DNA of 8,267 nt from Bacillota bacterium (lineage in GTDB: Bacteria > Bacillota > Dethiobacteria > Dethiobacterales > Dethiobacteraceae), in the NCBI GenBank assembly GCA_024650095.1, contig JANKMV010000033.1, positions 1 through 8,267 of the forward strand. The letters are read 5' to 3'. Position 1 is the first letter of the stretch. The number at the start of each line of letters is the position of its first letter. The notes under the pieces were generated by a model. The model was given only the letters and a program-made list of their open reading frames with translations. It was not told the DNA's origin and searched no databases. A program made the position numbers and the translations under genes. This document shows, piece after piece, positions 1-5,051 of the stretch.

Positions 1-208
1 TTGATTCATCTTTACAATAAGTAAAACTAGAAACATAATATTTTACATAAGTTCTGTTTCCTTCTATTAAGTCATTCATTTTGTCACATCGGTTAAATAA
101 TAGGGTCCTACTTTCTATAATCTTCTTTAGATTTTCAAGTGTTGTATAGTGATATAAAGCCTCATCATCTCTGAACGTTTCGCCATAGACTGTGCACTTG
201 TACGGCAT
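1..208 (-). CDS. DUF2971-like protein, N-terminal part (runs off the left edge)
   Basis: This is the first 69 codons of a minus-strand gene that continues beyond base 1. The translation holds the signature start of DUF2971 proteins: LYHYTTLENLKKIIESRTL, then NRCDKMNDLIEGN, then a YVSSFTY beta segment. The family pattern is a His-Tyr-Thr motif, a helix, an Asn-Asp followed by Glu, and then a strand leading to a Cys/Ser-rich stretch. The biochemical role of DUF2971 is not established; members often lie in accessory or phage-defence neighbourhoods (general knowledge, not shown here). The start at 208 is preferred because GGGGAGG (222-216 on the minus strand) sits 7 nt upstream; an in-frame ATG at 214 is only 1 nt from that site. 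A promoter lies upstream at 269-297. Confidence 0.72.
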   Translation of the reverse strand, partial: MPYKCTVYGETFRDDEALYHYTTLENLKKIIESRTLLFNRCDKMNDLIEGNRTYVKYYVSSFTYCKDES

Positions 209-268
209 CCTCATACCTCCCCATTAATGCACTAAAAATAAAATAGAAATATGCTTTAAGATGCCTCA

Positions 269-297
269 ATGATATCATTTCATATATCACAAAACAA
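269..297 (-). promoter_or_regulatory. Sigma-A-type promoter of the DUF2971-like gene, -10 inside a palindrome
   Basis: Reading the minus strand, TTGTTT (297-292) is followed after 17 nt by TATCAT (274-269), giving a start near 262 and a leader of about 54 nt before the ATG at 208. The -10 lies inside a perfect 12-bp palindrome, AATGATATCATT (268-279), which could be a repressor site. On the plus strand TATAAT also occurs at 310-315, without a good -35. Confidence 0.45.
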
Positions 298-352
298 TCG
301 ATTAATTAGTATAATTTACCACATAGGTGATAATGAGTACAGGTTACAATAA

Positions 353-403
353 AGCAATCTACCGAGTAGGCTGATTGGAGTTATCGAGCTTACTGGGTGG
401 GTT
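353..403 (+). repeat. Palindromic extragenic repeat, copy 1
   Basis: This is a 51-bp element matching 3206-3256 at 47 of 51 positions; the last 43 bp match at 41. It folds into a long hairpin: left arm AATCTACC (357-364 region) against GGTGGGTT (396-403), then AGTA/TACT, then an inner stem around a TGGAGTT loop. Relative to copy 2, two C-to-T changes in the left arm keep pairing through G-U wobble in the plus-strand RNA. Copy 1 also has a larger perfect inverted repeat, AGCAATCTA (353-361) with TAGATTGCT (409-417), whose right arm covers the last codons of the minus-strand regulator gene, followed on the minus strand by a short T-rich stretch. It could therefore act as that gene's terminator. 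The repeat family is not recognised. Confidence 0.75.
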
Positions 404-407
404 TAGA

Positions 408-905
408 TTAGATTGCTATTAAAGGTTTTAAACTAAAATCGTCAAGTGCTATATTGACATCGTCAATGTCATATACATTATTTTCGAAACGAAATTCGAT
501 TATTAAGTCAAATGTATCAGCTCCAGATAAAGAATATCCAGCTGATTTTAACAGTTTATATGCATCTGCTCTATCTAATTCAAGTGCGAGTGCCAGTGCT
601 ATACAGGTTTTTTTACTAGGCCGATAATCGGGGTTAGACCGGATTTTAGAAAAGTGTCTCCGGTCAATTCCAGCTTTCTTATAGATGTCGATGTCACTCA
701 CTTCTTTTTTGTCTATATATTTAAATAGTGTTTGGTTAAATGTGAGCTGACGATTACGCTCTATAAATTTACTTAATTCTCGGGGCTTCAGGCAAAATGC
801 AGCTCCGCCTATAAAAAATGCTGATCCACGTAATTGTAAAAAATCTTTTATCCTCCCTTTGTTAACAAACTCTCGTAATTCGTTTAACAACTCTTGTGTC
901 AACAT
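408..905 (-). CDS. Helix-turn-helix (XRE-like) regulator
   Basis: The 165-aa protein has a poorly conserved N-terminal third and a lambda-repressor-like helical core in the middle (about residues 60-125). Key motifs are SDIDIYKKAGIDRRHFSKIR, then SNPDYRPSKKTCIALALALE, then a YKLLKSAGYSLS helix. The C-terminal segment FDLIIEFRFENNVYDIDDVN followed by IALDDFSLKPL is typical of a Firmicutes domain I recall both as a stand-alone protein and fused to other domains in accessory loci; that association is from memory. It probably binds DNA or acts as a partner subunit, but no target is known. The ATG at 905 has AGGAGG 7 nt upstream (minus strand, near 918-913). Its stop overlaps the right arm of the inverted repeat of repeat copy 1. 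It may regulate itself or the divergent small gene at 1003 through the inverted repeats at 924-980. Confidence 0.72.
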   Translation of the reverse strand: MLTQELLNELREFVNKGRIKDFLQLRGSAFFIGGAAFCLKPRELSKFIERNRQLTFNQTLFKYIDKKEVSDIDIYKKAGIDRRHFSKIRSNPDYRPSKKTCIALALALELDRADAYKLLKSAGYSLSGADTFDLIIEFRFENNVYDIDDVNIALDDFSLKPLIAI

Positions 906-923
906 ATTCAGTCCTCCTAAAAT

Positions 924-980
924 GTCGCCTTTGATGCGACCAATAATGGGCTAATTTATTTTATACTTAAAACATCAAAG
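924..980. promoter_or_regulatory. Inverted repeats in the divergent spacer (possible operator)
   Basis: Two inverted repeats lie between the HTH gene (minus) and the 43-aa gene (plus). One is CTTTGATG (929-936) with CATCAAAG (973-980), 8 bp perfect and 36 bp apart. The other is GTCGC (924-928) with GCGAC (936-940). The A+T-rich stretch between the 8-bp arms contains -10-like sequences in both directions (TATACT at 962-967 on plus). No good -35 boxes are visible, so the promoter positions are unresolved. Confidence 0.3.
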
Positions 981-1002
981 CAACTTAAGGGGGAATTTAA
1001 TT

Positions 1003-1134
1003 ATGGATTACAAGAAGATGGAACGAGACTTTTGCAAGGCTGCTTTACCGGGGATTTTGATTGCTATTGGTGCCGGGGTAAAGGTTTTGGTGGATAACCA
1101 CGATACGTATTTTGATGAAGAAAATAAAGAATGA
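1003..1134 (+). CDS. 43-aa hypothetical peptide with a hydrophobic segment
   Basis: This short ORF is divergent from the HTH regulator. AAGGGGG lies 9 nt before the ATG, which supports translation. The peptide has a charged N-terminus (MDYKKMERDF), one hydrophobic stretch at about residues 13-30 (AALPGILIAIGAGVKVLV), long enough to enter or cross the membrane, and an acidic tail ending DEENKE. No family is recognised. It could be a small membrane peptide, or a short remnant that still carries a ribosome binding site. The divergent arrangement and shared inverted repeats suggest possible co-regulation with the regulator at 408-905. Confidence 0.5.
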   Translation: MDYKKMERDFCKAALPGILIAIGAGVKVLVDNHDTYFDEENKE

Positions 1135-1190
1135 GAGCCACCCAAGAGGGCGTTGCAACCAGCATGAACTATATTCTTGAGCTATTTTAA

Positions 1191-1382
1191 CTCTTCAATC
1201 GGTCAAAAGAGGTACAAAATATAAGAAGGACCCCGAAGACTCCAAAAGAGTTAGGTACTCATAGTAGGGTTTCCTTTGACAAGAGGATTTTAAGGCCCTT
1301 ATTTAATGCGGGTAAATTGAAGCTTCTTCGTTGGAAGAAAGCTAATGACAGGCAGCATTATTGGGGCGGGGAAGTGAACTAA
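1191..1382 (+). pseudogene. Start-less C-terminal fragment of a winged-helix-like protein
   Basis: An open frame of 63 codons runs from just after a TAA (1188-1190) to a TAA at 1380-1382 and contains no ATG, GTG or TTG start. The translation carries a wing-like pattern: TPKELGTHSRVSFDKRIL, then RPLFNAGKLKLL, then NDRQHYWG. It resembles the C-terminal winged-helix tail seen in some ATP-binding or helicase-like proteins (a Ser-Arg-x-x-Phe, Leu-x-Pro-Leu, Gly-x-Leu-x layout). The same frame upstream of the TAA begins at an ATG (1164) with a short MNYILELF, so a single stop may split a small ORF, but that ATG has no well-placed ribosome binding site. It is most simply a decayed 3' gene end. The parent family is a guess. 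Confidence 0.4.
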
Positions 1383-1531
1383 CAAAGCAGTTATATTTTG
1401 AAAAAATGGCAGGGGATATTGTTTGAAGTGTTGAAATAAAAAACATACATACAATTTATGGTTACAACATGTTTGTGCAGTGTTAATTTCGAGCCAAAAA
1501 TCATTATATCTTAATACTACCTTTACTGCGG

Positions 1532-1732
1532 ATGAGACTGATGGGGCTTTTGTTGTCGCTATTTAAAGGCATTAAGTCTATGTTTGCTAAAGAATCTAAA
1601 GACGCTCCAATTCCAATTATTGAGGGTGAAGTGGGCTTTAATATGGATTATAGGAAACCAGGTGATGAAAGCCATTATATCAGAGTGAATCAGCAGCCAT
1701 CCATAGGAAACCTGAAGAGAATTGCTTACTAG
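1532..1732 (+). CDS. 66-aa hypothetical protein
   Basis: This small ORF has an amphipathic or hydrophobic start (GLLLSLFKGIKSMFA at about residues 5-19) and then a polar body with PIPIIEGEVGFNMDYRKPGD and a basic end (NLKRIAY). No family is recognised. No good ribosome binding site precedes the ATG at 1532 or the in-frame ATG at 1541, which weakens the call. The spacer upstream (1383-1531) has no gene; it contains a weak promoter-like TTGAAA near 1432 and a short AACATGTT palindrome. The next gene begins 78 bp downstream on the same strand. Confidence 0.4.
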   Translation: MRLMGLLLSLFKGIKSMFAKESKDAPIPIIEGEVGFNMDYRKPGDESHYIRVNQQPSIGNLKRIAY

Positions 1733-1810
1733 TTGACTGATTGAAGTTGTCCGATGACTTGATTATTCCCTTTATAGGAAAAATAGTTTAGTTTGCAGGC
1801 AGGAGGTCTA

Positions 1811-2116
1811 ATGGTGAATAAAAATATATTGAGCCTAGCTAAGTTAAAAGAGATGCAGGAGAATGGGGTCGTTTTTTATACTGCTGGTGGGCGGAGAGAG
1901 CTACGGATTGCCGAAGTTAATGAAGCTAATCGAACTATTCGCATGAGAAGATCTACCGGCAGAATTACTGGGGCACTAAAATATGATAAGATTGAAGAAG
2001 TATATAACCTGATTGAAAAAGGAGAGCTGGATTTAGACTATAAAACTCTCGACGAGATTGCTCCTTTTTGGGGGAACTATTTAACAGGATTATTGACGCA
2101 CTTAGGCTGCCGTTAA
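1811..2116 (+). CDS. 101-aa hypothetical protein with a beta-rich N-terminal half
   Basis: The ATG at 1811 is chosen because AGGAGG (1801-1806) sits 4 nt upstream; GTG at 1814 is an equally possible start, while a TTG at 1793 would put the Shine-Dalgarno inside the gene. After a short helix (SLAKLKEMQENG) comes a strand-rich section, VVFYTAGGRRELRIAEVN then RTIRMRRSTGRITGALKYDK, followed by helices (IEEVYNLIEKGELDL, then a WGNYLTGLLTHLG end). The layout of two basic strand pairs and a helix suggests a small nucleic-acid or ligand binding fold, but I do not recognise a named family. It lies between two other small genes on the same strand with no clear terminator on either side. Confidence 0.65.
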   Translation: MVNKNILSLAKLKEMQENGVVFYTAGGRRELRIAEVNEANRTIRMRRSTGRITGALKYDKIEEVYNLIEKGELDLDYKTLDEIAPFWGNYLTGLLTHLGCR

Positions 2117-2135
2117 AGATCGCTATTTTGTAATA

Positions 2136-2188
2136 AGCTAACTTCGTTCGCAAAGGTACTCGCAAGGATACTGGGTGTGCCCCGGGTT
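2136..2188 (+). repeat. Diverged dispersed repeat, copy A
   Basis: AGCTAACTTCGTTCGCA (2136-2152) and CTGGGTGTGCCCCGGGTT (2171-2188) match, in the same order and orientation, AGCTTATTCCGTTCGCA (6514-6530) and CTGGATGCGCCCCGGGTT (6533-6550). The second block differs at only two positions, both transitions. The spacing differs, 18 nt here against 2 nt in copy B. It is G+C-rich against its surroundings and lies just upstream of the gene at 2220. What kind of element it is remains unknown. Confidence 0.5.
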
Positions 2189-2219
2189 GTACTAAGAATC
2201 ACCAAAAGGAATGAGGATT

Positions 2220-2846
2220 ATGACGATAATACATAGCTGCAGTCCAACGGTTCCAGTTGAGATTGTTGCTTACCAAGCACTTCAACATGATGTTGGTAGG
2301 ATTTCAACAGGTGCTTTAATGAACAGAACTGGTCTTTATCCAGACTGTGCAAGAAAAATTGTTCAATCATACATGAAAGAACTAGCAAATCAAGGTATCT
2401 ACGGAGATGAAGCTCTCCAGCATATTAGAGAGCAATTTGAATTAGCAGAAGAAAAAAAGAAGTCGATCATACAAAAAGACAAAGATGAATTTAACCTTTC
2501 ATTTGTAAACGACAAGCATACGGTTATCGAGGAAATAAGAAATTTACGCTCTAATACAAATAAACAACAACTAATCGATTTTCTTGATTCTAGCCTAGAT
2601 ACAATAGTAACCTGCATACAACAAGTTGATCTTGATGAAATTATTCGGGAATTTCCACGGTCTAAAAAGAACTTGTTTGTCAATAATAAAGTGCTGGTAA
2701 TTAAAGACTTTGGTAAAACCAGAGAGAAGAAAAAAGGTAAAGAAATGCTTCACTACCACCTTGTGCTGCAGGTACAAGCAAATCATAGTGTTTACTTGGA
2801 ATTACAGGTTAAAGAGAAAGTTTTACAGGTGTTACCTTGCATATAA
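2220..2846 (+). CDS. 208-aa hypothetical protein with an HTH-like N-terminus
   Basis: No family is recognised. From about residue 10 to 60 the sequence is helical with a possible winged-HTH: VEIVAYQALQHDVGRISTGA, then LMNRTGLYPDCARKIVQSYM. A charged, probably coiled segment follows (EQFELAEEKKKSIIQKDKDE), then a helical middle, then a basic loop (KTREKKKGKEM) and a strand-rich C-terminus with alternating hydrophobics (HYHLVLQVQAN and VYLELQVKEKVLQVL). The ATG at 2220 is preferred: AAGGA lies 9 nt upstream, whereas for the in-frame ATG at 2211 it would abut the start directly. Repeat copy A is 32 bp upstream. The zinc-ribbon gene follows 103 bp downstream on the same strand, and the two may be co-transcribed. 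Confidence 0.6.
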   Translation: MTIIHSCSPTVPVEIVAYQALQHDVGRISTGALMNRTGLYPDCARKIVQSYMKELANQGIYGDEALQHIREQFELAEEKKKSIIQKDKDEFNLSFVNDKHTVIEEIRNLRSNTNKQQLIDFLDSSLDTIVTCIQQVDLDEIIREFPRSKKNLFVNNKVLVIKDFGKTREKKKGKEMLHYHLVLQVQANHSVYLELQVKEKVLQVLPCI

Positions 2847-2949
2847 GTTCACTAATTCCATGCTTGGTTCTGCTTTCTCTCACAAAGATGATTGCACATC
2901 ACGGGCGCAACAAGCATACTGATATCAACAGACTGAGGTGAGGAGGCAC

Positions 2950-3189
2950 ATGAACTATATTTCCATCAATGACTACGCAAAGAAACATGTTAAGCATAAT
3001 GCTGGCGAAAGTATAAAAAATGTAAAGGAACGTTTAAGAAGCACAGTTGCCAGACAGGAAAAAGGGGCTAGCTGTACTGTTTGCGGACAACCTATCTGGG
3101 CACTGGGAAGTACTTTCTCTGGATTTGACGGCTGCTTTTCCTGCTTTACAGGTGAAAGCGATGATTCCAATGATTACGAAGTTTATTAA
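2950..3189 (+). CDS. Small four-cysteine zinc-ribbon protein
   Basis: The 79-aa product has a helical, basic N-terminal half (NYISINDYAKKH, then ESIKNVKERLRS) and a zinc-ribbon-like half with Cys42-x2-Cys45 (CTVCGQPIWALGS) and Cys62-x2-Cys65 (CFSCFTGE), followed by an acidic tail, SDDSNDYEVY. The spacing suggests one bound zinc ion; the function is unknown. The ATG at 2950 has GGTGAGGAGG immediately upstream; a GTG at 2938 would add four residues but would place the Shine-Dalgarno inside the gene. The last 37 bp are duplicated in degraded form at 4890-4926, so another member of this family was once nearby or exists elsewhere. Palindromic repeat copy 2 starts 16 bp after the stop. Confidence 0.72.
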   Translation: MNYISINDYAKKHVKHNAGESIKNVKERLRSTVARQEKGASCTVCGQPIWALGSTFSGFDGCFSCFTGESDDSNDYEVY

Positions 3190-3205
3190 GGCTGTTTAAG
3201 AATAT

Positions 3206-3256
3206 AGCAACCCACCGAGTAGGCTGATTGGAGTTATCGGACTTACTGGGTGGGTT
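3206..3256 (+). repeat. Palindromic extragenic repeat, copy 2
   Basis: This is the better-paired copy of the element at 353-403. AACCCACC (3209-3216) pairs perfectly with GGTGGGTT (3249-3256), then after a G-G mismatch AGTA pairs with TACT, then CTGAT pairs with ATCGG around the loop TGGAGTT. No T-run follows, so it is not a standard rho-independent terminator. It lies directly behind the zinc-ribbon gene. Confidence 0.75.
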
Positions 3257-3264
3257 CCCAGTAG

Positions 3265-3350
3265 AAAAAAGCAGCTGTGCTCAAAGTCAGGAAACTGTTG
3301 TCATGATAAAAGTAGCAGCCTAACCACATAAAAGGGAGGGCTGCTTTTTT
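3265..3350 (+). terminator. Rho-independent terminator with an alternative upstream pairing
   Basis: AGCAGCC (3314-3320) pairs with GGCTGCT (3339-3345), followed by a run of T to 3350: a standard intrinsic terminator, though with an 18-nt loop. An upstream AAAAAAGCAGC (3265-3275) is an 11-bp perfect complement of GCTGCTTTTTT (3340-3350), so two mutually exclusive hairpins could form. It ends transcription from the zinc-ribbon side and insulates the AbiE locus. No gene is visible between the two left arms. Confidence 0.6.
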
Positions 3351-3366
3351 AGGATATTCTCTTTAA

Positions 3367-3516
3367 CAATAGTAAATATTTCTTTACTATTGGGGAATAA
3401 ACCGTTAATATTAAAGAAAGGTATGCATAAATAAAAGTGGAATAGGCAATGATGCTTTATATATAGCAAATAATTCTTTAAAGATAAGGAAGTATAGGTT
3501 AATAGTAAAGAAAGGT
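3367..3516 (+). promoter_or_regulatory. Promoter and operator-like repeats of the abiE locus
   Basis: A 10-bp perfect inverted repeat, CAATAGTAAA (3367-3376) and TTTACTATTG (3383-3392), is followed by two direct copies of a 19-bp motif: GTTAATATTAAAGAAAGGT (3404-3422) and GTTAATAGTAAAGAAAGGT (3498-3516), 18 of 19 identical. All share the core AATAGTAAAGAAA or its complement. A candidate promoter, TTTACT (3383-3388), 17 nt, TAATAT (3406-3411), is overlapped by the right arm and by the first direct copy. AbiEi antitoxins are known to repress their own operon by binding inverted repeats in the promoter, so these are the natural candidate sites. The last copy covers the antitoxin's ribosome binding site. 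Confidence 0.55.
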
Positions 3517-3523
3517 GATTGAC

Positions 3524-4291
3524 TTGACTGGCTATAAGGAGTTGGCAAAGCTAAATGTCTTTTCGATATTAGATGTTGAAGAGTTGGTAGGCAACAAAAA
3601 AACTGCGTACTCTCTTTTGAATAGGCTAATGAAGAAAGGCTTAGTTAAAAAGATAAGGAGCAATATGTATTCCTGTGTAAATCCTGCCACAGAGAAGGTT
3701 ATGGTATCACGTTATCAAATAGCTTGTGCCAGTAGCAAGTCCGCCTATCTTTCTCATCATAGTGCTTTTGAATTTTATGGCTTGGCCAATCAAGTTTATT
3801 ACGAAGTGTATATATCTTCAGAAACAAGGTTTTCAGAGTTTGAATTTGAGGGTATAAGATATAAGTATGTAGCCTCAAAACTTAATGCCGGTATAGTTGA
3901 ACCAAAGAATACAGAAGGGGTCAGGGTCACAGATTTGGAACGAACCGTTATAGATAGTATAAAGGATTTTGAGAAAATAGGCGGTTTTGAAGAGTTATTA
4001 AATTGTCTAGAAGCAGTCCCATATTTAGTTGAAAACAAATTAAGAAAATATCTAGCAGATTATGCTTTACAAGCTCTATACCAGAAAACCGGCTTTATCC
4101 TGGAGCATTATATGCAAGATATGCAGTTGTCTGAGGAGTTTATAGATTATTGCAAGAGTAAAATAGGGAAAAGCACAAGATACTTGTTAAAGGAAAGAAG
4201 CGAAGACAATTTTTACAACAACGAGTGGAAGCTGGTTGTTCCAGAGTATCTGTTTAATATAACAGAACAAGGTGGTGGGGAGCTTGTCTGA
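3524..4291 (+). CDS. abiEi: AbiEi-family antitoxin (type IV toxin-antitoxin, transcriptional regulator)
   Basis: This is an intact antitoxin of the AbiE system, about 255 aa. Residue numbers here count from the alternative GTG at 3515. Residues 14-57 form the winged helix-turn-helix: FSILDVEELVGNKKTAYSLL, then NRLMKKGLVKKIRSNMYSC. The C-terminal antitoxin domain follows with AYLSHHSAFEFYGLA (77-91), the strand FEFEGIRYKYVASKL and the conserved GVRVTDLERTVIDSI (135-149). In the family the N-terminal domain represses the operon and the C-terminal domain counteracts the AbiEii nucleotidyltransferase toxin without stable complex formation. TTG at 3524 is preferred, because AGGTGA (3513-3518) lies 5 nt upstream; GTG at 3515 has no ribosome binding site of its own. 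The stop overlaps the toxin start by 8 nt, the usual arrangement. Its partner is broken. Confidence 0.9.
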   Translation: MTGYKELAKLNVFSILDVEELVGNKKTAYSLLNRLMKKGLVKKIRSNMYSCVNPATEKVMVSRYQIACASSKSAYLSHHSAFEFYGLANQVYYEVYISSETRFSEFEFEGIRYKYVASKLNAGIVEPKNTEGVRVTDLERTVIDSIKDFEKIGGFEELLNCLEAVPYLVENKLRKYLADYALQALYQKTGFILEHYMQDMQLSEEFIDYCKSKIGKSTRYLLKERSEDNFYNNEWKLVVPEYLFNITEQGGGELV

Positions 4292-4719
4292 TTATAATAT
4301 CCTGCACTTGGGAAAGAAGGCAGAACAACTAGGCTTCATACGAGATACATTAGAGAAAGTAGTTCGATTGGCGGATATCTAGAGTATATCAATACAAACC
4401 CATTACTTAAAGAGAATCTTGCTTTAAAAGGTGGCACAGCCATCAATCTGACTATTTTTAACTTACCACGGTTATCTGTAGATATTGACTTAGATTATTT
4501 AAAAACAGATAGTAGAGATGAAAAGATGACTTTAATTTGGAAGTCACAAAAAAAGCTGTAAAAGAATACATTAGGGAGCTTATGAACCTAACAAAACAAG
4601 AGGCTGAATTTTCAACTCGCTTTGAGAATAAAGAGTATGTTCCTGAACTTCTTTTTGAAGAACCGGAGATTCTGGAGAGAATAAAAGCTCACCCAATGGC
4701 ATTGTGGAAAATAAGGTAG
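4284..4719 (+). pseudogene. abiEii: AbiEii toxin remnant: frameshift plus large internal deletion
   Basis: Three pieces of one AbiEii/AbiGii-type nucleotidyltransferase lie in three frames. Piece 1 (4284-4379, TTG start overlapping the antitoxin stop) reads LSDYNILHLGKKAEQLGF, then DTLEKVVRLADI, and ends at a TAG. Restoring one T near 4380 continues into piece 2 (4382-4528): EYINTNPLLKENLALKGGTA, then LPRLSVDIDLDY, which is the catalytic GG(T/S)...DxD motif. Piece 3 (about 4522-4716) is the C-terminus: KDDFNLEVTKKAVKEYI, then FENKEYVPELLFEEPEI and RIKAHPMALWKIR. Together they give about 146 codons against roughly 300 in the family, so about 150 central residues are missing at a junction near 4522-4530 that also shifts the frame. 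The protein cannot be active. The antitoxin gene upstream is intact. Confidence 0.88.
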
Positions 4720-4752
4720 GCGGAAATATTTTTAAACATAAGTTGCTCATCA

Positions 4753-4781
4753 CCCAACCAAGGTGGTGGGCTTATCTTTTT
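4753..4781 (+). terminator. Weak terminator-like hairpin behind the AbiEii remnant
   Basis: CCCA (4753-4756) and ACC (4757-4759) pair with GGT (4762-4764) and TGGG (4767-4770), with two bulged G and a very tight AA loop, followed by CTTATCTTTTT. The stem is imperfect, so this is a tentative terminator of the abiE transcript. Confidence 0.3.
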
Positions 4782-4792
4782 CGTATCATGGC

Positions 4793-4849
4793 GCTCTACC
4801 CAGCATTAGTGAAGAGGAAGCATTGGAAACGACAAAGGTTTATAGTGTA
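4793..4849 (+). pseudogene. Fragment of a ComM/YifB-like Mg-chelatase family ATPase
   Basis: The 19 codons read ALPSISEEEALETTKVYSV, matching the short conserved stretch of ComM/YifB AAA+ proteins (LP-x-I-L-P-x-x-S-x-E-E-A-L-E-x-T-x-I-Y-S-V-x-G) that follows the Walker A region. The ILP tripeptide is missing, the Walker A sequence is absent upstream and the downstream RPFR-x-x-HHT motif is absent. The frame runs on to a TGA at 4892 without further similarity. ComM is a helicase acting in natural transformation. This is a gene scrap, not a working gene, and the similarity rests on under 20 residues. Confidence 0.5.
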
Positions 4850-4865
4850 GTCGTGCCACTAAAAA

Positions 4866-5015
4866 ACCGGGGTCTTCACATGTATTACTGGTGAAAGCGA
4901 TGACTCTAATGATTACGAAGTTTATTTTGTCGACATCTTTCGTGCTTGGCTTTTAAAACCAAGCTCCCGTATTAATCTTCGCACTATTTTCACACTGGTT
5001 GGAAGGTTGTATTGA
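4866..5015 (+). pseudogene. Duplicated tail of the zinc-ribbon gene, stop lost
   Basis: Bases 4890-4926 match 3151-3187, the end of the zinc-ribbon gene, at 35 of 37 positions; both differences are transitions that do not change the protein. The encoded residues are TGESDDSNDYEVY, preceded by GVFTCI against GCFSCF in the parent, so the third cysteine is lost and the fourth kept. The parent's TAA stop is replaced by TTT, and the frame runs on through FVDIFRAWLLKPS to a TGA at 5013-5015. The zinc-ribbon N-terminal half is absent. A hairpin GCTTGG/CCAAGC lies near 4942-4964. The silent differences show the copy diverged under selection or came from a paralogue rather than from a very recent duplication. 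Confidence 0.65.
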
Positions 5016-5051
5016 TTTTAAGACTGCGTGTATTTTTCTTTTATTATTCAG

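Noticed and set aside
2399..2786. Long open frames on the minus strand opposite the 208-aa gene, with similar ones opposite 3799-4038, 5467-6284 and 7404-7985.
   Set aside because: They lie antisense to better supported genes, lack ribosome binding sites and have compositions typical of reverse-frame reading.
1163..2962. CATGAACTATATT is shared by 1163-1175 and 2949-2961, as if a second zinc-ribbon gene start lay near 1164.
   Set aside because: Thirteen bases can match by chance in A+T-rich sequence, and the similarity stops immediately on both sides.
4268..4770. A 12-base direct repeat, CAAGGTGGTGGG, at 4268-4279 and 4759-4770 flanks the AbiEii remnant and could mark an excision unit.
   Set aside because: A 12-base match is expected about twice by chance in a window of this size, and the toxin damage lies internally, not at these sites.
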